Below are positions 1 to 5,526 of a stretch of 6,257 bases of DNA, one piece after another. The notes below the pieces were generated by a model. The model was given only the letters and a program-made list of their open reading frames with translations. It did not search any database and had not been told where the DNA came from. Source of the stretch: an uncultured Eubacterium sp. (GTDB lineage: Bacteria; Bacillota; Clostridia; Lachnospirales; Lachnospiraceae); the NCBI GenBank assembly GCA_910586445.1, contig CAJUHV010000114.1, forward strand, positions 1 through 6,257, in the 5' to 3' direction. The stretch's first letter is position 1. Each line of letters opens with the position of its first letter. The position numbers were made by a program, and so were the translations under genes.

Positions 1-113
1 TCTGGCCGCAGGCTGCAGGCGGCATACCGTTTAATGCCTGCGAATTCCAGTCCAAAGGCGATCCGATCACAGATCTGATGGAAGATATGGCAGCAGATGG
101 GGCGATACTGTAA
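1..113 (+). CDS. cotJC: CotJC spore-coat manganese catalase, 5' part, partial at left edge and truncated by an inserted element
   Basis: The frame starting at base 3 reads WPQAAGGIPF, later GDPITDLMEDMAA, then DGAIL and TAA at 111-113. The stretch up to EDMAA matches, from memory, the region of CotJC (B. subtilis AAGVPFTATYIQAKGDPIADLYEDIAA) just before its last third. CotJC is a ferritin-fold, Mn-catalase-like protein of the spore coat, normally about 190 aa and usually encoded in cotJABC. The N-terminal part and promoter lie outside the window. The last five residues and the stop come from the inserted element, because the continuation of the family sequence (EQKAR onward) is found at 5164 in the same codon phase. 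As it stands the product lacks roughly the last 66 residues, including the Glu of AAEQKA and the His of EREIVHF, which I infer are metal ligands. The family call is strong. Whether this truncated protein accumulates is unknown. Confidence 0.88.
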   Translation, partial: WPQAAGGIPFNACEFQSKGDPITDLMEDMAADGAIL

Positions 114-121
114 GAACAACT
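71..121. other. attL, left attachment site of the element
   Basis: The left junction contains the core GCAGCAGA at 90-97. To its left is cotJC coding sequence (B half). To its right, 98-121 is the element's P' half, whose reverse complement resembles the element's right end at 5140-5163. The longest perfect block of this arm is TAAGAACA at 111-118, matching TGTTCTTA at 5143-5150. The arm also supplies the TAA that ends the truncated cotJC frame. Outer limits are estimated from the symmetry and are not experimentally defined. Confidence 0.8.
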
Positions 122-207
122 ATATTTTTGATTGTAGAAACGCTCATTCTAGATGAGGCATTCCCTTATGCTGAAAATGTTATCCGCATGGATGAGATCC
201 GTGCAAT

Positions 208-525
208 TTATCCCAGATAAACAGCAGCAGTCTCACAGAGAAATACAACCACGCAGCACAATACAGCAATGCCGACCATATTTACACCCCGCCAGGCAGC
301 AGCGATACCTATTACCAGCGCCGCAATTCCTGCAAGCGGAAACTGCGGTGCCGATATAATTGCAGGAAAAGTCATAACTGCAAGCGTCACATAGGGCACA
401 TAATAAAGAAACGACCGCAGGAATGGATTTTTAATCTTTCTGCGGATCATTGTTAACGGCAGGACGCGGATCAGACAGGACACTGCCGCCGCTACAAATA
501 TGTAAATATAAATATTATGCTCCAT
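208..525 (-). CDS. azlD: AzlD family branched-chain amino acid transport subunit
   Basis: This is a 105-aa, very hydrophobic protein of normal length for AzlD, the small partner of AzlC in branched-chain amino acid export at the cytoplasmic membrane. Four membrane segments are visible, at about residues 5-25, 38-58, 62-80 and 83-103. The family-typical Arg-x-Leu-Pro-Leu motif follows the first (R20 to L24), and WRG lies near the third. The ATG at 523-525 is preceded by GAGGAGG (complement of about 539-545) at an unusually long spacing of 13 nt. It is the last gene of the leftward operon. The azlC stop lies 156 bp upstream, which is odd because azlC and azlD usually abut or overlap. The gene ends about 110 bp inside the left end of the element, with no strong terminator after it. 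The substrate is inferred from the family only. Confidence 0.9.
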   Translation of the reverse strand: MEHNIYIYIFVAAAVSCLIRVLPLTMIRRKIKNPFLRSFLYYVPYVTLAVMTFPAIISAPQFPLAGIAALVIGIAAAWRGVNMVGIAVLCCVVVFLCETAAVYLG

Positions 526-681
526 ATTTTTTCTGAAGCCTCCTCATTTGATTTTCTTAATTATTTTTCTTATTCCTTCTTCACAATCACATTTCCTGCA
601 GACTTTTTCAACTAGGTTTTCATAATAGCTTTTGTACTAATTTTTATTCGTTTTCCGCTAAAACTTCCTTACTGATTTTGA
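526..681 (-). other. 156-bp gap between azlC and azlD
   Basis: This AT-rich spacer separates two genes that are normally tightly coupled. Read on the minus strand it contains stops in every frame and no credible small gene; the only near-candidate, 515-547, has no ribosome binding site of its own. I see no strong hairpin or second promoter. The azlD ribosome binding site lies at its downstream end. It may be the remnant of a deleted segment or an untranslated regulatory spacer, and the sequence does not decide. Confidence 0.5.
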
Positions 682-1413
682 TCACTCTGCCAGCCTGTCA
701 TCCTCGTTTACCGGAAAAAATGCCGCCGCAAGCCCCGCAATCACTACCGTCAGCAGGCTGATTTTCATACTGTCGGACATATGGCTGAACAGCCCGATCC
801 TAGATACCGCAAAGCTTGCCAAAAAGCTTACTATAACCACACCTGCGACAATTTTATCCCTCTTTGCAGCAGGTACGATAATCGCAACAAACATGCCGTA
901 CAATGCCACGCTTAACGCACTGACTACCGATGCAGGCAGAATATTTCCTGCCACAATTCCCATGGCAGTCCCCATTGCCCAGCCCGGCAGCGCAACAGCC
1001 ATTGCCCCGTAATTATAATAAGGATTTAATACACCCGGCCTCGCAATGCTTATTCCAAAAATTTCATCTGTAATCCCAAATCCCACGAAAAAGCGGTGAA
1101 ATCCCAGCGTATCTGGATGAAATTTCTGGCTGAGCGCACAGCTCATAAGCAGATATCTCATATTTGTAATTAAAATCACAACTGCCATTTCCATATAAGG
1201 TGCATCACCCATTATTACCGTAAATTCTGCATATTCCCCTGCCGAAGCATGGTTCAGCATACTGGATATAAATCCCTGCACAGGATCTAATCCGGCTTTT
1301 TTTGCCACAATCCCCAAAGAAAATGCTACTGCAAAATAACCGAGTGCAATAGGCATTCCGTCTTTGATCCCATTCATAAAAGCATTTTTATTTTGACCTA
1401 TATTTTGATACAT
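682..1413 (-). CDS. azlC: AzlC family branched-chain amino acid permease
   Basis: This is a 243-aa integral membrane protein, the large subunit of the AzlCD exporter for branched-chain amino acids (family knowledge). Family features visible are the N-terminal G-x-x-x-G-x-P-I-A-L-G segment (residues 15-25), NMRYLLM at 84-90, the FGITDEIFG block around 112-120 and W145-x-x-G-T-x-x-G. About six or seven hydrophobic segments follow one another, and the tail is polar (NEDDRLAE). The start is taken as ATG at 1411-1413. A TTG six bases upstream (1417-1419) is possible in frame, but GGGAG would then be only 2 nt away; it lies 8 nt from the ATG. That ribosome binding site overlaps the TGA of the upstream channel gene, so the two genes are probably translationally coupled. 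The pair with azlD supports export of amino acids; the actual substrate is not visible. Confidence 0.92.
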   Translation of the reverse strand: MYQNIGQNKNAFMNGIKDGMPIALGYFAVAFSLGIVAKKAGLDPVQGFISSMLNHASAGEYAEFTVIMGDAPYMEMAVVILITNMRYLLMSCALSQKFHPDTLGFHRFFVGFGITDEIFGISIARPGVLNPYYNYGAMAVALPGWAMGTAMGIVAGNILPASVVSALSVALYGMFVAIIVPAAKRDKIVAGVVIVSFLASFAVSRIGLFSHMSDSMKISLLTVVIAGLAAAFFPVNEDDRLAE

Positions 1414-1426
1414 GTTCAAATCTCCC

Positions 1427-3022
1427 TCAGCGCTCTATAGCGCACTGCTTCAGCTCCACAGTAATACTGCCTAAAAGCTCCCATGCAGCATCACGTTCTT
1501 TCTTCTGCTCTAAGGTAAGCTCCTTGTACGGACACAGCATCGGGTGCTGCCTGGCAGCATCATCACGCATAGCTCCATAACTCCAGTTATAAAATGTATA
1601 AAAACGAAGCCACCGCATATGATCGAGCCTCCGGTACTTCTCCTGCATTGATTCTGACTTTTTTGTATCACAGTATTCCTTATAAGCCTTCTCTACTATG
1701 CCGGAAGTAAATTCTGTAATCGTTTCATCTTTTAGAAGTATACGGATCTTCATCAAAAGGTGGTCTGCCGCAGATATTTTAGACTCGCGGTGAAAATCAT
1801 CCAGCCTTTCCCAGCTGAGTGTCGGATAAGAAACCGATCTGCGGAAAATCTCATTAATCATAATTGCCGCCTGATTCAGAGATGTCCTCATAATCTGGTT
1901 CGGCGTATAAATTTCTTCATTTGTTCCAAAATAAGTTACTCCGGGTGCCCTGCGGCTGCTATGCAGGTGAATCTGACCGCGCACCCTATAATATTTATTC
2001 AGACGCCAGTATATATTCCAGCCTTCCGGTTCATCATCATGACAGATAATGATACGGTCAGCCTGTTCCATAACCTTATGATGCTTTTCCCAGAATTCGT
2101 CATGAAAAATCAACGAATCTGCCGTCTCTGACGCTTCACCCATAGAAAATACTTTATGTAGGTACCTATGCGTAGCAAGAAATTTTTCTGCATCTCCAAA
2201 GATATGATAAGCCACATGCTGTTTCACTGATATAATATTTGTCATGATTGCCCGTTCAAGAATGCAGCGTCCATAATTCCCAAACCCGATAATCACAATC
2301 ATATTTTCATGACTGCACAGCGGCCGCGAACGCCAGTATTGTCTCGCACAGCAGTCATAACTATGAAAAAACCTGATATTTCCCGAAAGCTGATCCTGCC
2401 CGTTCGTCGTTCTTGCATATACTTCTACCGGCAGTGCATGCAGGTCAACCGCACGGCTGTTTACACCGATATCATTCTCCTTCATGAGAAATATCCTGCA
2501 TCTTGACCCAGTGTCTTTCTTACATGCTACAATCCTGGCAGGAGAAACATTGATAAACAGACACGGATAATCTGGAAATTCCATCTGGTCATCTTTTTTC
2601 TGGCCAAAGATAATAACCGTATCCGGGTCTTCTTTATAAATATTCGCAGCCAGCGTATTTGCTTCAGCCCCATAATCCGCAAAATAATACCAGTTTTTCT
2701 TACGCTGAAAGCCAAGCAGAAAAAGAGGCAGTCCTTCGCTGGTCATAAAAGATATGGCTGCGCCAAACAGCGTCATCATGATACCGGCAGATAACAATAG
2801 AAAAATAATTCCCACTGCATGTCCAAGAGGCGTGACCGGTATCAGGTCGCCATACCCAACCGTTGTCAGTGTAACGATCGAATACCAGAATGCGTCACTA
2901 AAAGAACGAATTGTCGCCCTGCTGTCTGTATATTCAGACATGCAAAGAACTGTCAGTAATCCAATATATATAACAAACAATACCAAAGTCATGTACAGAT
3001 AGTTTTTATTCCTTCTCTTCAT
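1427..3022 (-). CDS. Two-TM potassium channel with RCK-like Rossmann domains and a C-terminal RyR domain
   Basis: This 531-aa protein is a predicted ligand-gated K+ channel subunit of the cytoplasmic membrane. TM1 is at about residues 9-28, a pore helix at 42-53, the K+ selectivity filter TVGYGD at 54-59 and TM2 at 66-93. A first degenerate Rossmann/RCK-like half spans about 108-235. A second begins at 241 with MIVIIGFGNYG, giving G-x-G-x-x-G at 246-251. The C-terminus (about 464-517) carries RyR-domain hallmarks: LDHMRW, NWSYG, MRDD, HP-x-x-x-PY-x-EL and a final Asp/Trp pair. RyR domains in bacteria have been proposed to bind nucleotide-type ligands, so gating by such a ligand is inference. 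The ATG at 3020-3022 has AAGGAG 10 nt upstream. It is the first gene of the operon with azlC and azlD, and its TGA lies 13 bp before the azlC ATG. The channel call is firm; the ligand is unknown. Confidence 0.9.
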   Translation of the reverse strand: MKRRNKNYLYMTLVLFVIYIGLLTVLCMSEYTDSRATIRSFSDAFWYSIVTLTTVGYGDLIPVTPLGHAVGIIFLLLSAGIMMTLFGAAISFMTSEGLPLFLLGFQRKKNWYYFADYGAEANTLAANIYKEDPDTVIIFGQKKDDQMEFPDYPCLFINVSPARIVACKKDTGSRCRIFLMKENDIGVNSRAVDLHALPVEVYARTTNGQDQLSGNIRFFHSYDCCARQYWRSRPLCSHENMIVIIGFGNYGRCILERAIMTNIISVKQHVAYHIFGDAEKFLATHRYLHKVFSMGEASETADSLIFHDEFWEKHHKVMEQADRIIICHDDEPEGWNIYWRLNKYYRVRGQIHLHSSRRAPGVTYFGTNEEIYTPNQIMRTSLNQAAIMINEIFRRSVSYPTLSWERLDDFHRESKISAADHLLMKIRILLKDETITEFTSGIVEKAYKEYCDTKKSESMQEKYRRLDHMRWLRFYTFYNWSYGAMRDDAARQHPMLCPYKELTLEQKKERDAAWELLGSITVELKQCAIER

Positions 3023-3122
3023 AAGAGCCCGTCTCCTTTTACAGTTCCCGTCTGCTGAGACCAGATGCCAAATACCTGACTGTACGTTTTATTTTATAAA
3101 ACTGCTTTCACAATACTTTGAC

Positions 3123-3151
3123 ATCATACCACAAGATTTATGAACTCTCAA
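3123..3151 (-). promoter_or_regulatory. Sigma-A-type promoter of the channel-azlC-azlD operon
   Basis: On the minus strand, TTGAGA (complement of 3146-3151) and TATGAT (complement of 3123-3128) are separated by exactly 17 nt. Each hexamer matches the TTGACA/TATAAT consensus at five of six positions. Transcription would begin near 3115-3117, giving a leader of about 95 nt before the channel gene's ATG at 3022. No riboswitch-like fold was recognised in that leader. The position in the divergent intergenic region fits, but there is no experimental support. Confidence 0.6.
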
Positions 3152-3185
3152 TGCCCATTCATAGGGATTCTTAAATTTTATTTTC

Positions 3186-3204
3186 TGATTGATTATGATT
3201 GATT
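3186..3204 (+). repeat. Tandem 9-bp direct repeat TGATTGATT
   Basis: TGATTGATT at 3186-3194 and again at 3196-3204 are separated by one A. The repeat sits between the two divergent operons and overlaps the TTGATT of a weak plus-strand promoter candidate, so it could be an operator. A chance origin in AT-rich DNA is also possible. Confidence 0.35.
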
Positions 3205-3260
3205 TTAACATTACATTTTATACTATAAAATTATATAAAATACCATCATAAACAAAACGG

Positions 3261-3289
3261 CCATTGTTCTATATTTCAGCTCATACTCT
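3261..3289 (+). promoter_or_regulatory. Possible SigE-like promoter of the recombinase operon (weak)
   Basis: CATACTCT at 3282-3289 resembles the sporulation SigE -10 (CATACAnT). A 14-nt spacer separates it from CCATTGT at 3261-3267, a partial match to the SigE -35 (about CATATT). The -10 resemblance is good and the -35 is weak. It lies about 75 bp upstream of the first gene of the recombinase operon. This match would be biologically important if real, but AT-rich DNA produces such matches by chance. Confidence 0.22.
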
Positions 3290-3362
3290 AAATCACGCCT
3301 GCCTTCGTATAACGTACAAGCAGCCCTGCATATGCTGTCATATAAAAAAAGAAGGTGGTCAA

Positions 3363-3581
3363 ATGCCAAAAACAACTCCAAATCCAGACAGCCGGCCTAT
3401 CCTAAAAAGTATTTTCAAGGACGGCAGCACCTCTGCTACCAGAATAAAATTTACCCATGCTCTGGCCGATCTCATTAATCAGCTGGAAAAACCCATTTTT
3501 AAAACGAATACTGATCCAGAATTAAAATCAAATTTACAATCAGACAGCTCATTACAAGAAGAAATAAAGAAAAAGCCATGA
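3363..3581 (+). CDS. 72-aa protein of unknown function, translationally coupled to the recombinase
   Basis: The ATG at 3363-3365 follows GAAGGTGG by four bases, a better start than the in-frame position at 3264, which lies in a region without a ribosome binding site. The product is small and polar: a Pro/Asn/Asp-rich N-terminus, a central segment LKSIFKDGSTSAT followed by an amphipathic stretch around FTHALADLINQLEK, then a charged, Lys/Glu-rich tail. I see no membrane segment, metal site or clear helix-turn-helix. Its TGA overlaps the recombinase ATG in ATGA, so the two are translated together. Small proteins with a similar central motif occur, to my recollection, directly upstream of clostridial serine recombinases. 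A role in recombination, possibly as a directionality factor or accessory DNA-binding protein, is inference from position only. Confidence 0.78.
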   Translation: MPKTTPNPDSRPILKSIFKDGSTSATRIKFTHALADLINQLEKPIFKTNTDPELKSNLQSDSSLQEEIKKKP

Positions 3582-5134
3582 GTCTAAAAGCAGCCATCTA
3601 CTGCCGCCTGTCTGAAGAAGATAAAAATAAGCAGCATGAAACCGATGACTCGGGCAGCATCCAGAATCAAAAATCCATGCTCATACAGTATGCTGCAAAA
3701 CAAGGCTGGGAAATTTACGACCTATACAGTGACGACGACTATACCGGAGCCGACAGGCAGCGCCCGGAATTTAACCGCCTTTTAGAAGACGCCCAAAAAA
3801 AACGTTTTGACATTATCCTCTGCAAAACACAGTCACGCTTTACAAGAGAACTGGAACTTGTGGAAAAATACATACACGGACTTTTTCCGGTATGGGGCAT
3901 CCGTTTTGTCAGCATAGTAGACAACGCAGACACGGCAAACAAAGGCAATAAAAAATCCCGCCAGATCAACGGCCTCGTCAACGAATGGTATTTAGAAGAC
4001 TTATCCGAAAATATCCGCAGCGTCCTTACCAGCAGGCGGCTCAACGGCCTGCATATCGGTGCATTTGCCCCATACGGCTATAAAAAAGATCCTGTCTGCA
4101 GAGGCCATCTGATCATTGATGAAGAGGCGGCAGCCGTCGTACGGGAAATTTTTTCTCTGTTTGCACAAGGCTGCGGAAAAACTGCCATCGCCCGCATGCT
4201 CAATGACAAGGGCATACCAAACCCCACAGAATACAAACGCCTGCATGGAATGCGCTATCAGCAGCCAAAATCCAAAAACAGCACCTTATGGAAATATTAC
4301 ACGATTTCTGCTATGCTGACAAATGAAATGTATATCGGAAATATGGTACAGGGCAGATACGGCAGTATTTCCTACAAGACAAAGCAAAACAAACCGCGGC
4401 CCAAAAGTGAGTGGTATATTGTAGAGCATACACATGAGCCGGTCATCGACCGTCAGCTATGGGACAGGGTACAGGCGTTAACTGCCTTAAAAGCAAAGCC
4501 GTTTAGCACGGGCACCATCGGCCTCTTTGCAAAAAAAGCCCGGTGCGCCTGCTGCGGATACACAATGCGCTCTTCCAAAAGCCATGGAAACTATTATTTA
4601 AAATGCCCGAACTATCACATCGCCAAAGACGCCTGCTGCGGTTCTTTTATTGCTGTTAACCGTCTAGAACAGCAGGTTGTTAACGAATGGAACAAATTAT
4701 CGGCCAAATACCTGGATCTTGACAAACTGGCACAAATCATAACGCCCTGTGGAAATGACACACAAAAGAAAACCCAGCTCCTCCGCGAATCAGCCGTATA
4801 TGAGAAAAAGTCAGCTGAGTATTCAAAAGCAGTCCGTGATCTGTATTTAGACAAAACAAAAGGCCTGATTTCTGAAAATGATTACTTCGAGATGTCCAAA
4901 GAATTTACCGCAGAACGTGACCGTTTCCAGCAGCTCTGTATCAATACACAAAAAATGGCAGCTGCCATAGAAGAAAAAACAGCGGCGGAAAGCAACCGCA
5001 GCCTTATCGGTCAATATGCACAGATCGATCACCTGACCCGTGAAGCTGTCGAAATACTAATCGACCATATATCCGTCGGCAGGCGCATCCCCGGCACAAG
5101 AGATGTTCCGATTGAAATTCACTGGAACTTTTAA
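3578..5134 (+). CDS. Large serine recombinase (integrase/excisionase of the element)
   Basis: This 518-aa site-specific recombinase cuts and rejoins DNA at att sites through a phosphoserine intermediate. The N-terminal resolvase domain (about 1-155) begins AIYCRLSEED, with Arg10 and the likely nucleophile Ser12. It continues with DDYTGADRQRPEF (53-65) and TQSRFTRELE (84-93), carrying the conserved arginines R87 and R90. A recombinase domain follows (about 160-300; APYGYKKD, GIPNPT, NEMYIGNMVQG). A zinc ribbon uses C323, C326, C343 and C353 or C354. A charged, probably coiled-coil region spans about 395-475. The start overlaps the preceding gene as ATGA; its own ribosome binding site is poor, implying coupling. 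The gene ends 5 bp before the right attachment arm, typical for such integrases. All catalytic motifs look intact, so it should be able to act on the element ends. Confidence 0.95.
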   Translation: MSLKAAIYCRLSEEDKNKQHETDDSGSIQNQKSMLIQYAAKQGWEIYDLYSDDDYTGADRQRPEFNRLLEDAQKKRFDIILCKTQSRFTRELELVEKYIHGLFPVWGIRFVSIVDNADTANKGNKKSRQINGLVNEWYLEDLSENIRSVLTSRRLNGLHIGAFAPYGYKKDPVCRGHLIIDEEAAAVVREIFSLFAQGCGKTAIARMLNDKGIPNPTEYKRLHGMRYQQPKSKNSTLWKYYTISAMLTNEMYIGNMVQGRYGSISYKTKQNKPRPKSEWYIVEHTHEPVIDRQLWDRVQALTALKAKPFSTGTIGLFAKKARCACCGYTMRSSKSHGNYYLKCPNYHIAKDACCGSFIAVNRLEQQVVNEWNKLSAKYLDLDKLAQIITPCGNDTQKKTQLLRESAVYEKKSAEYSKAVRDLYLDKTKGLISENDYFEMSKEFTAERDRFQQLCINTQKMAAAIEEKTAAESNRSLIGQYAQIDHLTREAVEILIDHISVGRRIPGTRDVPIEIHWNF

Positions 5135-5139
5135 TAAAA

Positions 5140-5190
5140 AGCTGTTCTTATAGGATTGCAGCAGAGCAGAAAGCACGCACCACATATGAT
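5140..5190. other. attR, right attachment site of the element
   Basis: The right junction carries the core GCAGCAGA at 5158-5165. Bases 5140-5163 form the element's P half, with TGTTCTTA at 5143-5150 mirrored by TAAGAACA at 111-118. Bases from 5166 on are cotJC coding sequence. Joining 5140-5165 to 98-121 gives a 50-bp attP-like sequence in which 18 of 24 base pairs are symmetric about GA (5164-5165). The outer limit on the cotJC side is an estimate. Confidence 0.8.
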
Positions 5191-5364
5191 AATATCCTTC
5201 GCCTTGTCAAAGACCCTGAGGTCTGTGATCCAATCCGTTTCCTGAGAGAACGCGAGATTGTACATTTCCAGCGTTTCGGCGAAGGGCTGAATACCGTGAA
5301 AGAACATCTGGATTCCAAAAACTTCTACGCATTTAATCCAGAATTTGATATCCGCCGGAAATAA
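5158..5364 (+). pseudogene. cotJC: CotJC spore-coat manganese catalase, 3' part, separated from its start by the element
   Basis: From 5158 the frame reads AAEQKARTTYDNILRL, then DPIRFLREREIVHFQRFGEG, and ends RRK with TAA at 5362-5364. It contains the signature CotJC C-terminus (B. subtilis AAEEKARATYQWL...FLREREIVH, from memory), with the inferred metal-ligand Glu of AAEQKA and His of EREIVHF. It has no start codon or ribosome binding site at its own 5' end, so it is silent as an independent gene. Joined after base 95 it continues the left fragment in phase with no residue lost or gained across EDMAA-EQKAR. There is no internal stop or frameshift, consistent with a recent insertion or with selection to keep the rebuilt gene intact. 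A strong terminator follows 8 bp after the stop. Confidence 0.9.
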
Positions 5365-5372
5365 TAGAAACA

Positions 5373-5421
5373 AAAGCAGCCAGGCCGCTTCGTATAACTG
5401 CAGAAGCTGCCTGGCTGCTTT
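5373..5421 (+). terminator. Rho-independent terminator of cotJC, possibly bidirectional
   Basis: A perfect 13-bp stem (AAAGCAGCCAGGC at 5373-5385 with its complement at 5409-5421) encloses a further 5-bp stem (GCTTC 5387-5391 with GAAGC 5403-5407) after one mismatch. The distal arm ends in TTT followed by TATATT. On the opposite strand it is followed by TTTTG TTTC, so it may also stop transcripts coming leftward from cas6. Confidence 0.85.
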
Positions 5422-5526
5422 ATATTAGTTCAAGAAATTTTACGCTGTCTGCCCACTTGTAAAAGGCATAACAATATGTACAAGGATCTCAGCCATCTGA
5501 ACCGGTGGTTCTTTCATGCAATCTCT

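Larger units (their letters stand above)
3023..3362. other. Divergent intergenic region between cargo operon and recombinase operon
   Basis: This 340-bp AT-rich stretch holds no credible gene. On the minus side are the channel gene's ribosome binding site and the TTGAGA/TATGAT promoter. The middle has a 9-bp direct repeat (3186-3204) next to a weak plus-strand promoter candidate (TTGATT at 3199-3204, TACTAT at 3221-3226, 16-nt spacer). On the plus side are a possible SigE-like -10 at 3282-3289 and the ribosome binding site of the 72-aa gene. Both operons are probably controlled from here. Confidence 0.6.
96..5165. mobile_element. Integrated 5068-bp serine-recombinase element interrupting cotJC (skin-like)
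   Basis: The element is bounded by an identical 8-bp sequence, GCAGCAGA, at 90-97 and 5158-5165. Both copies are read as GCA GCA GA. in the cotJC phase, and the distance between copies is 5068 bp. The two halves of one conserved protein lie outside the boundaries on the same strand. The contents are azlD, azlC and an RCK/RyR potassium channel on the minus strand, and a 72-aa protein plus a large serine recombinase on the plus strand, next to the right end. No relaxase, replication, capsid or toxin gene is visible. Recombination at the shared core would excise a circle and restore cotJC. This matches the architecture of sporulation-gene intervening elements such as skin in sigK. Developmental control of excision is inference, and the likely crossover dinucleotide is GA at 96-97/5164-5165. 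Confidence 0.88.

Noticed and set aside
143..157. CTCAT-TCTAG-ATGAG hairpin as azlD terminator
   Set aside because: The stem is only 5 bp and is not followed by a proper T-run on the minus strand.
515..547. 10-codon minus-strand ORF overlapping the azlD start, as a leader peptide
   Set aside because: Its ATG has no ribosome binding site and the AGGAGG lies inside it. The composition shows no leucine or other control codons.
1760..2131. Plus-strand 123-aa ORF inside the channel gene
   Set aside because: It is antisense to the RCK/RyR coding region and has no ribosome binding site or recognisable domain.
3264..3362. N-terminal extension of the 72-aa protein
   Set aside because: There is no ribosome binding site near 3264, and the ATG at 3363 has GAAGGTGG at good distance. 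The extension looks like translated intergenic DNA.
5131..5373. Minus-strand 80-aa ORF downstream of the recombinase
   Set aside because: It is the antisense shadow of the cotJC 3' fragment, whose plus-strand frame has clear family similarity.
5499..5511. GAACC-GGT-GGTTC hairpin after cas6
   Set aside because: The 5-bp stem with a 3-nt loop has no T-run in the cas6 direction and is too weak to call a terminator.
5422..5526. CRISPR repeats next to cas6
   Set aside because: No repeated unit is present in this stretch.
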